DNA from: Sialis fuliginosa | Taxonomy: Eukaryota; Arthropoda; Insecta; Megaloptera; Sialidae | DNA: 64,000 bases | Direction of reading: 5' to 3' | NCBI GenBank assembly: GCA_961205875.1 | Contig: OY540816.1 | Span: 17,432,701 to 17,496,700, forward strand | Part shown: one piece after another, positions 48,291 through 59,085 of the stretch | Numbering within the stretch: position 1 is the first letter of the stretch | Layout of the letters: every line of letters starts with the position of its first letter | Translations under genes and position numbers: made by a program | Notes under the pieces: generated by a model | What the model was told of the DNA's origin: nothing | The model's input: only the letters and a program-made list of their open reading frames with translations | The model's database searches: none

Positions 48291-48869
48291 CAGTGGTTTT
48301 CAACCTGTGGCCTGCGATCCAGTTCTGTTAAAAAGTGTCATTTTCGGGTCGATTACATTGAGCGAGTTTACAAGCTAACAAGCCAGCTTGTTACAAGCTG
48401 GCTTGTTAGCTTGTAAGATAGTGATGATGACACACAAAACTTTCCACTCGCTCAGTAGCCAACTAGCTAGCGAGTAAACCACGTGTTGTGAATACATTTT
48501 ATAGACACTGAAACCAGGAATCACCTATACTATGATGACACACGGCTAGTTTACAAGCTAACAAGCTAACAAGCCTACAAGCCAGCGAGTAAAGTAGTCC
48601 AGCTTTCAACTTTTGTAGCAGATTGTTTACAAGCAGCTTGTTAGCTAGTGAACATGATTACACTGAGCGAGTTTACAAGCAGCTTGTAAAAAAGCTGGCT
48701 TGTAGCTTGTAAACTCGCTCAATGTAATCGACGCTTAAATGATTCTATATTTTGTATACTTAATATATAAAAGTTTTTATCAAAAAAAATATTTCTATCT
48801 TTTGGTGGTCCGCATGATTTGTTGTGAGTTTTTGGGGGTCCGTCATGGTAAAAAGATTGGGAACCACTG
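48291..48869. mobile_element. hAT-type MITE, host of a nested insertion
   Basis: Ends CAGTGGTTTTCAACCTGTGG and ATTGGGAACCACTG, typical of hAT elements. The flanks are ACATAATA at 48283-48290 and, after one extra G, at 48871-48878. The middle (48346-48737) is a foldback element, so only about 190 bp belong to this element. Confidence 0.75.
48346..48737 (+). mobile_element. Foldback element FB-1, copy 2 (nested)
   Basis: GATTACATTGAGCGAGTTTA at the left and its complement plus GACGCTTA at the right. The interior has many AGCTTGTTAGC/TTGTAAAC units. It is the reverse of 23162-23528 and interrupts the 48291-48869 element. Confidence 0.78.
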
Positions 48870-49713
48870 GACATAATAAATTCACTGTGGAGAAAAATAA
48901 AAATATTTATTATGTACATGTCATTTACACTTTTAAAATAATATTCTTATTTTAAATTTCACTTATGATATATTTATTAAAAAAAGTGAACTATTTCAAC
49001 CGTAAATTTAACTTTCACAGTTTAACGTGTTATGATCATTTAGAAAGAGTTAATTTAATTTATTATAAAAAATTCTAGTATGTTACTAAAATGTGGGTTT
49101 TAATAGAAATAATTCATGCGGTTTTATATTAGAAGTCAGTTGTGTAACTTTGTACTTATATCCGGTGAGTTCTACAGCAGACACCTGAGACTATTATTAA
49201 TGTAGAAAGACCCCCATGCTTGGATTGAAGTAATGGGTTAGTCATGTTATAATCCAGCGGGGTTTAACTTTTTGAGGATTCAGTATTATGTATATATATA
49301 TCAGACATAGTTGCCTGCAAGGAGTTATAGTGAAGGTGAGGGAAAACTAATTCTTAACTTATATAAAAACAAGCCATGTGGCGCGACCCTTGAGGTTCAC
49401 ACATCCAACTTCTCAGCATGGTTTGACTATCAATATTTGAATACTGATTATTTATGGTTTTTTGGATTCCGTAGAAAACTAGGGAACCCTTAATTAAGCG
49501 GACCTCACTCGATCAATAATTCTGACAGTATAATTATTGACAGTATTTACATTACTGACAGTGTAGATTATTGTCAATACTCAGTTTGTTTGGCATTCGG
49601 CTGGTGAAGGTGCGAACTTCGATGAACAGCAGTGTCAACTGTCAAAGATTGTCAATTCATTTGTTTTTTGTAAACGTGTCTTTATTTATTTTAAAAAAAG
49701 TTTTTTTATTATA

Positions 49714-49833
49714 ATGGACGAAAATCGTCGTAAAGCGTGCGTAGCAATAATTTTAGCGTTTTCTATTCCAAGTAAACGGATTACTAATAGGAAACGATGG
49801 GTAAAAGAATGGATTGCCAAACGTAAGAAGTAA
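49714..49833 (+). pseudogene. PIF/Harbinger-like transposase N-terminal fragment
   Basis: A 39-codon frame, MDENRRKACVAI... to ...KRWVKEWIAKRKK, ends in TAA. The (K/R)RxWVxxW(L/I)xxR pattern is typical of the N-terminus of Harbinger (HARBI1-like) transposases, where it precedes the DDE domain. Nothing after the stop continues it. TGACAGT motifs repeat upstream (49525-49580). It is a remnant or a short internal-deletion derivative. Confidence 0.45.
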
Positions 49834-50807
49834 TACTACCACAATTATTTTCGAATGAACATTAACATCTATAATAAACTATTAAGCAAGTTATTAAAGT
49901 AAAACTAGAGTATTATGTTTATGTAGATACATACAAAATACATACATGACAATTATTTTATATATTTTTTTAAATTTAAAATCTATGCTATATTTTACTT
50001 AAGGTAAAGTAATATTCATTAACAAATTAATATATGTCTTAAATAAAATTAGATACATAAATATATAACAAGATAATATGAAAAAAATATAACTGGCAAC
50101 ATCTGCTGTCGGTCTAATCTGTACATGACATATATTTTATAAAATATACGAAAGTTTCGCCTGAATCTCTTTTTAATAATCCTTTTTATTTTCTTTGCAG
50201 AGAGATGTGTTTCTTATATAATCACACTAGGGCGATGAACTAGAAGTTTTATTCCTTACGACGTGTTTTCATAACAAAATTGTCGTTTATTTAGTTTTAT
50301 CACTGGGTGTTATTGGTGAAAATTGTTTTTCGTTTGTCGCTTGTTCCATTTAGTTTGTTTATTTCGGTATTGCTTATTTCCATCTTATAAAAGTAAACGA
50401 CTTCTATGTTTGTATAAAAATTGTGGTTCCATTTTACGCGAATTTGTAAACGATGTAAAAATATTAATAATGTCTGACTTCCTGCGAAAGTAAAAATATA
50501 TACGAGAAAAATATTGTAGAATATGTAAGTTTTGAATTATGTGAGCTCCTAAAAATAAAAATAAAAACGATAACTTTAGAAATTGCGAAGAATAAAAAAA
50601 CGTATTGCTTTTCGCAAAATTAAGTTATTTTCTAGACAGAAAATTATATATACATACAAATGAATATAAAGTACAACTAAAAAGCATGACAACAGTATAA
50701 TAAAAGAGATTTATCAAAATAAATTTTTATTTTCATGTAAATATAATTTTTGATTAATTTAGTAAGTTTTATACAGCTATAATATTAATGGCAATATGAA
50801 ATAAAAC

Positions 50808-50860
50808 GGCCAAGTGCGTGTTGGGCACAAACATAATAGGGTTCCGTAGTCATTCTCAGT
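50808..50860 (+). repeat. GGCCAAGTGCG...GGGTTCCGTAG fragment
   Basis: Relative of 32503-32560, see there. Confidence 0.45.
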
Positions 50861-51439
50861 ACAATTTATAAAAAAGAAAAATAAACTATTAAACAGTCAA
50901 AACTAATACTAATTTAGTTCATTTGTTCATTAATTAAGTTCAAGTGATTTTATCTTTGACGATAGATAAATTAGGTACATTATATTAATTGATTTACTCA
51001 AAGGTAAGCAAATATTTTTTTATCTATAATATACGATTATAAATTATTAGCCTTCAAAAAGGGGGGTATTGAGATTGTAATAAAATAATATGCAAATATA
51101 AATCTGATAAATACATTGAATACCGCATATTGTTCTTACAGGGTCAATCTTGCATTATAAAAATCAAACAACTAAATTATAATAAGACCAATAAAAAAGT
51201 TACCTTTGTTTCAAAAAAATGTTTTATTGAAGGTTAGTGACTTTTTGAAACAACTGTATTTATTTCTGCTATATTTAATATTTATTTAAATAATAAAATA
51301 AATTATACCTATAGTAAACCCTTCATTTGCGCGGTTTCCATTTACGTGGATTCACTTTTAGGCGCTTAAAAAAGTTTTATATGTTCACTAATCTACTAGA
51401 CACTGGTTGTCACACGCAAATGTATAACGGGGCTCGAGT

Positions 51440-51618
51440 ACTCCCCAACCCCCGCCTCTTACACACGATTTTGATGATTTTGAAATGGGACCGTCCTTAA
51501 GTCTGTCTAAAACGGAAAGATCAATTTAAAATTTTGAAATCGGAGAACAATTTTTTTGTCTCATTTTAAAACGATCACAAAGTTTCTCGTATCTTCGATA
51601 TTGCGAGGAAGTAAAAAT
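51440..51618 (+). repeat. Interspersed repeat, family R1, copy 4
   Basis: ACACGATTTTGATGATTTTG, AACGGAAAGATCAATTT, TTTTGAAATCGGAGAACAAT, AACGATCACAAAGTTTCTCG and TCGATATTGCGAGGAAG. The best-preserved copy of the R1 family. Confidence 0.65.
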
Positions 51619-53415
51619 TAAGGAATCATCTATTTAAAATCTATATGAATTATCTACCTGATTTTTTCTTTATATTACTCCGGAATTAATAAAACTTTAA
51701 AGTAATCACCCGTTGGTTATTTTATAAATTTAAGAATTTATCACGAATTGTAATAAAATTGAAAAATCTTGCTCTAAAAAATATGTCTCATTGATAACAT
51801 TTTTTATGAGTAATCTGAATCATATTGAGGGTTTAATTTTCAAAAAAAAAAACGAATATTTTAACGAATATGTAGATTTAAAACATAACAATAGATGCCT
51901 TGATGCGAAAAATTATAATTACTTTTGTATTATATTAATAAAAATTAATAATTAACCGATTTAACTTACATAAAATATATTATCCATAAATACAATAATC
52001 TAACATTATAACTTTCGCTCTCCTATGCATTGAAAATCATTTTAAAAGTTAATAATGTTTCACATTTCGTTTTTCCTACTTTCTAGTGCCCTATATACAA
52101 CCGGGACCCAGGTGTAACATATACCTACTGTGGCCGGCTCTGATAATGGTAAAGATAGCAATTGATAAGATAGAAATAATATATAACATCATCAAAAGCA
52201 TATTTGTATTCATGTGAAGGATTTCTACGCTAATTATTTTATTCATCATTCAAAATATCATTCATACATTCGTATATAAATATAGAAACACACACACAGA
52301 CACAGAAATACACGCATTTGCAGGTGTGCGTAGATCTAAGGTCATTCAATATTAGATAATGTGGGAGTATTCATATTATATTATATTATATTTGTGTATG
52401 CGAATATAAATATTTGGGTCATACAATTTGTGATTTATTGTTTACATGCCTATAATTTAATCAAGTAATATTTGAACGTCCGTGTTTGACGACTGAATTA
52501 AGGTCATGAATAGGTACATATATGTAAAATATGTGTAATGTATATTGTATATACGAGGAGATGCAGTGGATTTTGAAAAAATTCCGAAAATTCTTTCCAA
52601 ATCCATTTTACGAACGAGTTTTGGAACTCACCTCTTCACATGTATTTTATATTAATTTTAGTAAATATTATTTACTTAAATGTATACTTGAATTTATATC
52701 AAATATCAGTTAGGGATTCGTGTCCATTAATAACGTAAGGTTGATTTTCGAAATTTTGAAGCCTTCCCTTTCCCTTGCAAGGATTCGTAAGTATTAAACC
52801 CCTTTATCATTGTGTAAGGTTATTTTAACGGAAATTCTAGAAACTAAGATGATTGAAATGAATTAGAATAATATTTTTCTGTTTTAATTTCAGTCAAAAC
52901 TGATTTAAGTAAGTAAGTAACGCTTTGGACCCCCCCCCCCCCTCTACTTACGTAAAGCCTTACGCCATTAATGGACGCTCCTCTACACACTAGACGACAC
53001 GAAAGTAAGTCTCGTTTCTACTCGATTATTGCAATTAATTCCGAATTTCACAACTGGCAGTCTCCCGTCTTAATATCGTCTTGTTCAATTTCAAATAGTA
53101 TCATCTCAGGATATTTAAATTATGTTAAATTCTTGATATTAACATTATCTTGTATAATTTTTCGTGTAAAGGTCTACAAGATATTTATTAAATATCAATT
53201 AAGAAAACTTCTATTGAAAAACAGAAACAATAAAGGATGTTGAATATTTTATTATTCAAATATAAATCTTAATGGCAGAAAAAAAATCAAGTTAAAGGCC
53301 ACAAAATGTATTAATGCTATAAAAAAGTTTATTAAGAATTTAATGATACTAAATTATTACGAAATTTTAATCCTACGTTTTTTTTTGTTTGTTTGAAAAT
53401 CATAAACTCATATGT

Positions 53416-53887
53416 AAGATACTGGAACCAGTATTGGTCGCTTTAAGAGGGGGATTGATGGGCTTATTTTTTTATAAATCTCATAAGTTCATGTTACTAA
53501 TAAAAGAAGTCCCTCTTTCTAAAAATAATAATTAACATATTTACCAAAGTTCGAAAATATAGTTTTTTTTAATTATAGCCTTATATTTACATGTTTTTTC
53601 TCCAGTAATGGATAAAGTAAAAACAGTAATGAGCACACAAAAGATAGAAAATAAAGAATCGTAAAATTTAATATAATAATTCATAAATAGATTGCACTAA
53701 TAATTAGTTTAAATGTCCACCATTTTGACAGCCACTGGCCGATTGTCATCAAATTAAGCTGTTTAATAGTTTAGTGTCTATGGATTATAATTCAGTAATG
53801 GCACTAATCAAATATTTATAATTTAGTGCATTTAATTAAACAAGAGTCCAACATTGGGGTATAATCCGAGACTGGTACCAATACCTT
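53416..53887 (+). mobile_element. AAGGTACTGG MITE, copy 1
   Basis: Ends AAGATACTGGAACCAGT and ACTGGTACCAATACCTT. The interior shares CATGTTACTAATAAAA, CTCCAGTAATGGATAAAGTA and CGATTGTCATCAAATTAAGC with 58528-58972. Confidence 0.75.
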
Positions 53888-54016
53888 ATATATTTTTGTT
53901 TAAACAGTGTGTCCCAGGATAGATGTAACAAGAAGTGTAATGAACAACATTTTTTCGAATTTTGGAACGACATTTGGAGATCGAGTACCGCTTGATATAA
54001 AACTAACGTATAGCAA

Positions 54017-54189
54017 AAATTAGTTGATTTGGTATTCTACAGGTGTTTTACAAAACAAAATTGTAAAAATAACCAAAAACAAACTTGTGGATTTTTTTTC
54101 ATATTTTGAAAAATATAGGTAGTTTGTTCTAGGTTATTTTTACAATTTTACTTATAAAACACCTTGACGAATACCAAATTAATTAATTT
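54017..54189. repeat. Foldback with 65-bp arms
   Basis: ATTTGGTATTCTACAGGTGT, ACAAAATTGTAAAAATAACC and their complements GGTTATTTTTACAATTTTAC and ATAAAACACCTTGACGAATA face each other over a loop of about 45 bases. Single copy here. Confidence 0.65.
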
Positions 54190-55786
54190 AGCTAATAAAC
54201 AATAGTACTCCCACCAGTCTAATAAAAAAAATAAACAATAGTAGGCGACAAATATCATAAAGACAATCGACATTGGTTTGAACTAATATCTAATGTAAAA
54301 TTTATCTTCCTATGATATTTTCCTAGAGAATGACGATATAAAATTTAAAGGACAATTTAAAGTGGGAGACGACACCAATACAACGTGTATTTAAAAATGT
54401 AGGTCAAATTTTCTAAATATTACTTTCTCGAGGCCTCCTCTTAAAGGAGGGCCACATTTAATTATTTTATAAAACTTATTTCAAATAAATTTATTAATTT
54501 GCAATTTACTAACTTTTCTAACTATATCCATAATTATTAATATATATTTCCATAATCTTTTAAAGATCTTTTTGAAGGTTGCCCGGAAAATAAATATAAA
54601 TTTTAATAATTATTTAAGAAATTTATTATTTAATGTTAATTGATTCTTCATCATTAATTTGATGGCCAATTGAATAAAATATGGCAGACTTAAAAAAATA
54701 GAGTTTAACGATGTAAAATGTAATCATAATTACATAATTTTTTTTATTTCTTTCGGATTTAACTTATTGGGTTTAATGTATGATATTTATGGTTTTTTAC
54801 ATTAATCATTTTTCAGTTAGCTGTTGTCATTACCTTGTACATAAATAGTTAAATGCCTAGGTTAATTTATTTTTTATATGCCTACCGTTATACTATTAAG
54901 ATTTATTTTTCAAAATTTGAATGGCATTTTATAAAATTAAAGGTTATTGAATATTATGGGGAAGATAATAATATCTTAGTAATTAAGATCTAAGCCGTTC
55001 TGAAGAAAAGAAAGATACGGTAAAATCGAGAAAGAAGTTATGAATAAGTTTTCAATTTAGTATTATCATATTATGTACTAAAGAAATTCCCCTTGACTTC
55101 GCCTGATACTTTTTTCATAGCTTCTCATTTTTATACATTTTGTTAGAAAATGTCAATTATAATTTTTCTCAATAAGTGTAAGCAATAATTTTTTTTCTGG
55201 ACAGAAAAAATTTGCCTTGGGCTAAAAAAATATTTGTTTTATAATATATCGAAAACAATACTTTTTAATATAACAATGTATTAATCCAACTATATTATTG
55301 TTTCTCTATAAAACATAATTATAAATTTATAAAAGCCTATCTTTTTATAATTATAAGTGTACACAGTTAAAATGTCTTCATAAAAAAATAACGTTTATGA
55401 ACTCTTTACAAACGCTTGAGAAAATAATAATTTAAAAATTATTTAATGATAGGTATATTAAGTACTTAAAGTGCCATTACTAAAAATTTATGATTATTTT
55501 AAAATGAACTTTTTCTTTTTATATTACACACATTTAAAAATTAAGGTTATAAAATTTTAGAGATTCCAGAAAATAAGTTATGTGAAAATTCGTTCGAGGA
55601 TAAACAGTAGATTAATTTTGAAGAAATTTTAATAATGTGAATTCATGTAATAAGCTACTTTCCTGTCAATATAAGTCGAATGAGTATGTGGTAATTTTGT
55701 GCAAATTGATTTTATTAATTTTTTAAGAATGCGTATCAGAGAATATTAATATAAAATTAATTTAAAAAAAATATATAAAAAACTTG

Positions 55787-55945
55787 ATCAAAAAAGATCG
55801 TACAGCGGTATAAAAAAAATAAATTGAAAATAAAAGATCGATCTACAAAATCATTCATTAGATTTTTGTCAGTTTTTGATGATAGCAAAAAAATTAATTT
55901 AGGGTTAATGAGCTTTTTTATTGTCAAAAATATACTTAGAAAAAC
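55787..55945 (+). repeat. AGCTTTTTTATTGTCAAA repeat, copy 1
   Basis: AAAGATCGATCTACAAAATC, ATTCATTAGATTT and TTTTTTATTGTCAAA match the copy in the NRF intron at 60158-60340. Confidence 0.5.
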
Positions 55946-56239
55946 ATAGTCCGGTTAAGTGTAATATAAGACCTTTTTTTTGTTATTAATAATCCTTTAA
56001 TACCAAGGTTTATAAAGTTTATTTTTCATGAAAAATGGTCTCATCTCGTCCGAATTTCTTGTCAATCTCATCTCGCTATGCAGCTTTAATTATAAGCTCA
56101 AAATTAAATCGTTTCAAACGGTTTTACGCTGTCACTTTTCATTGTTTCTAACAAAGACTTAAGTACAGTTTCATTGAGTAAAAGTGGGAAGTGGTCGGGG
56201 TATGGATGTCTACGATCTTCCAACTGTATTTAGGTTATT

Positions 56240-56390
56240 TGTTTTTAAACATCGGTCAGTCGTGCGATAGAAAATGAAAGTAGGTGCAGTTAATTCACTT
56301 TCAACCCGATATTATTGTTGCTGAGTCACATTGAACGTCTTAAGTCGCGTGTGTGTATGTGTGTGTAGTTCATTGTTAAGGTTTTGGTGA
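56240..56390 (+). promoter_or_regulatory. Possible promoter or leader exon for the NRF gene
   Basis: CGGTCAGTCGTGCG holds an arthropod initiator (TCAGT) in locally GC-richer DNA, and GGTGAGAC at 56388 could be a splice donor. It lies 2.8 kb before the NRF start codon. No direct evidence links them. Confidence 0.2.
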
Positions 56391-58453
56391 GACATTTAAC
56401 TCTTGAATTTATGCTACGCGTTATCGATTTTTATTGATCGTTAATTTTTATTTCTTATGATTATTATTTATTTATTTTTTTCACGCGTATTTTATTTTTA
56501 TTTCTTATGATAATTATTTATTGGTTTTTTAATATAATAAATTGTACAATTGAATTCTTCGATCATTTTTGGATGTGTTATTATTATTGTGAAAAATTAA
56601 TATCAATAACTTTTCAAGTGGATAGTTCAGTGGTTCTTAAATCGGTGTTTCGTAAATTTGTTACAAATGTTCCGTGAAATCATGAAATTTCTCACAGAAA
56701 AAATAATTATTAATATTAATAATAGTAATACTTACATGATATATATTTTATTTTTATTATTTAACTAAATAAAAATAAAGTGACAATTGTTGTTAACGAA
56801 TATATGAGGTGTTCAAACTCAAGAATTAACAACTCTTTCACAGACTAATTTCAATACATTTCATAGCAAATAAAAACTTTTTTGTTTCAAAATTACATTT
56901 TTAAATTCATTTTGTTTTACGTGAGAGACTATTTTGGTATTCCTCTTATTTTAAATTTGATATACCTTATATATAGTTGATCCTAACAGCACCTTTCTTA
57001 ATGTGATCTGATAAATTATTGACTGCAATATACAAAACATTATTTTTTATTGAAAGTGTTTCGCGATTCCGAAGTAAAGAACCACTGTGAGTATAGATAA
57101 ATTAAACTATCGATTATATTTATAAATACATATTTACTAAATTTATACAGTATGATAAAAATAGATACGTAAAAATACCTAAATTCGTGCTTCTTAAAAA
57201 ATATTATCTGATTTAATATTTCATTAAATCTAGTTTGAATTATAAATAAAAAACATATAATCTACATATTATTTGTCACTCCTTAATAATTAAACACTAA
57301 ACTGGCGAAAATGACCAGACCTGAGATCAGTTTTTATCACTTTTTTCTCCCAAAAAAGTATTAAAGGGTTAATTATACACAAAAACTATAAAGCTCAAAG
57401 TATTCAGTGAAAGTACCTGAAGTATCAAATACTTGAAGTTGTGAAAAACAAGTATTAAGTATATTAAAATAATACTTGAAGTATTTCTTCAAGTGTTGAC
57501 ATCTCTGCAATCATACTATACAAATAATGTATAAAGTAAATTAAAAATTAATTGGTTATCAAATGACAAACTATTTTTAATGAAGTAAACGATGTGTGAG
57601 ATTTAGCAATAATACATACATTAATTATAATTCTTTTCTATAAATCATTCATGTATAAATTGTTTCATTAATATTTTTATGTTGGTAATGTTATTTATTA
57701 CTACGGATATTATTCTTGCCAATTAGTAAATCGTTTTAATTATAAATGTAATAAAATTAACATAAAAAAAATATCATATATATATCACCGAAATATGTAT
57801 TGTTATTAAAAAAAAATAGCATAAATAATTTAAAAAGTTAAAATTTCTAATTACTAATTGTAATTACTATGTACACTTTAAACAAAACACTTTGCGAAAG
57901 TTGAGTTTTATATTATTTCCTTATTAAATAAGTGTACATATAAATATTACAGAAAACATTACAGTGTTTGTGTTCTTTCGAGAAAATTACAGCAACGACG
58001 ATAACATATTTTTTATGTAAAATAAAAAAGACTTGAATATTATTTTTAATTTCATAATAATGAATGGATAAATGTGAAGTTTTATTATTTAATATTTTTC
58101 ATTTAAATACTTTATTTTAAATATTATAAATAAACTTTTTTTAAACTCATCTCTGTAAAACAAAATTTTTATAAGACAATCTTAACTGAATATGAAATAA
58201 TAAAAGAATATTAATTTACATACGATTTTTTAATATTATGGAAATATGAAAAAAGCAATAAAATTGGTATACAAACTTGTTTTTTAGATTATTCATAAAT
58301 ATACAAAATATTCAAAAACTATTTAATTAGTTATGAATTAAAAAACTCGTTTTTAAAAGTAGATACACTATACACACATGTGTTATTTTTTTTTATGAAA
58401 CACTTCTTAGTTTTATTATTATTATAATATATTCAATATAAAATATTACAATT

Positions 58454-58511
58454 ATTTAAGTGTAAATATTATAGACAGCATGTTTTGAGATATGACTAAA
58501 CATTAAAAAAA
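58454..58511 (+). repeat. Duplicated NRF leader segment, copy 1
   Basis: ATTTAAGTGTAAATAT, ATAGACAGCATGTTTTGAGA and TATGACTAAACATTAAAAAA recur at 59021-59080, directly before the NRF ATG. The 58528-58972 MITE lies between the two. Confidence 0.65.
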
Positions 58512-58527
58512 TGTATTAATATTATAT

Positions 58528-58972
58528 AAGGTACTGGCACCAGTCTTGACCGCTTTAAGAGCAAGGTATACGAACTCATGTTACTAATAAAACAAATACC
58601 CCTTTATTAAATCAATTTAATTACCAAAGTCCGCAAATATAGTTGTTTTTTAAATTAAAATTTAAAATAAAATTTTCTCCAGTTATGGATAAAGTAAAAT
58701 CAGTAAGTGGCACACACTTGCTAATGGTTACAAAATGATAAGTACTAAGACACAAAAATTATAAAATAAAGATTCGTTAAGATTGAAACAATGGAAAGCA
58801 GATTCTATGATAATATAATTATTAATAAATAGATTACACTATATGCCCATCATTTAGACACCCATTAATCGATTGTCATCAAATTAAGCTGTTTACAGTT
58901 AAGTACAGTTTAGTACATTTAATTAAAGAAATGTCCAACACTGGGGTTATCCAAGACTGGTGCCAGTACCTT
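58528..58972 (+). mobile_element. AAGGTACTGG MITE, copy 3 (intact ends)
   Basis: A perfect 21-bp inverted repeat beginning AAGGTACTGGCACCAGTCTT. No transposase and no clear target duplication. It lies about 110 bases before the NRF start codon. Confidence 0.8.
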
Positions 58973-59020
58973 TTTTCAACATATAATAAAATAGTACATT
59001 AAAAAAATACTACTACAGTG

Positions 59021-59080
59021 ATTTAAGTGTAAATATATGTATAGACAGCATATTTTGGGATATGACTAAACATTAAAAAA
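59021..59080 (+). repeat. Duplicated NRF leader segment, copy 2
   Basis: Matches 58454-58511; this copy abuts the NRF start codon and may be 5' UTR or promoter. Confidence 0.6.
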
Positions 59081-59085
59081 AAAAC

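Larger units (their letters stand above)
36800..58450. other. Gene-poor region, part 2
   Basis: Apart from the repeats listed separately, about 21 kb holds nothing I can support as coding. The longest open frames (for example 52971-53243) show no recognisable domain, splice context or codon bias. Confidence 0.5.

Noticed and set aside
52971..53243. 90-residue frame
   Set aside because: No domain, no codon bias, repeat-rich setting; frames of this length are expected by chance.
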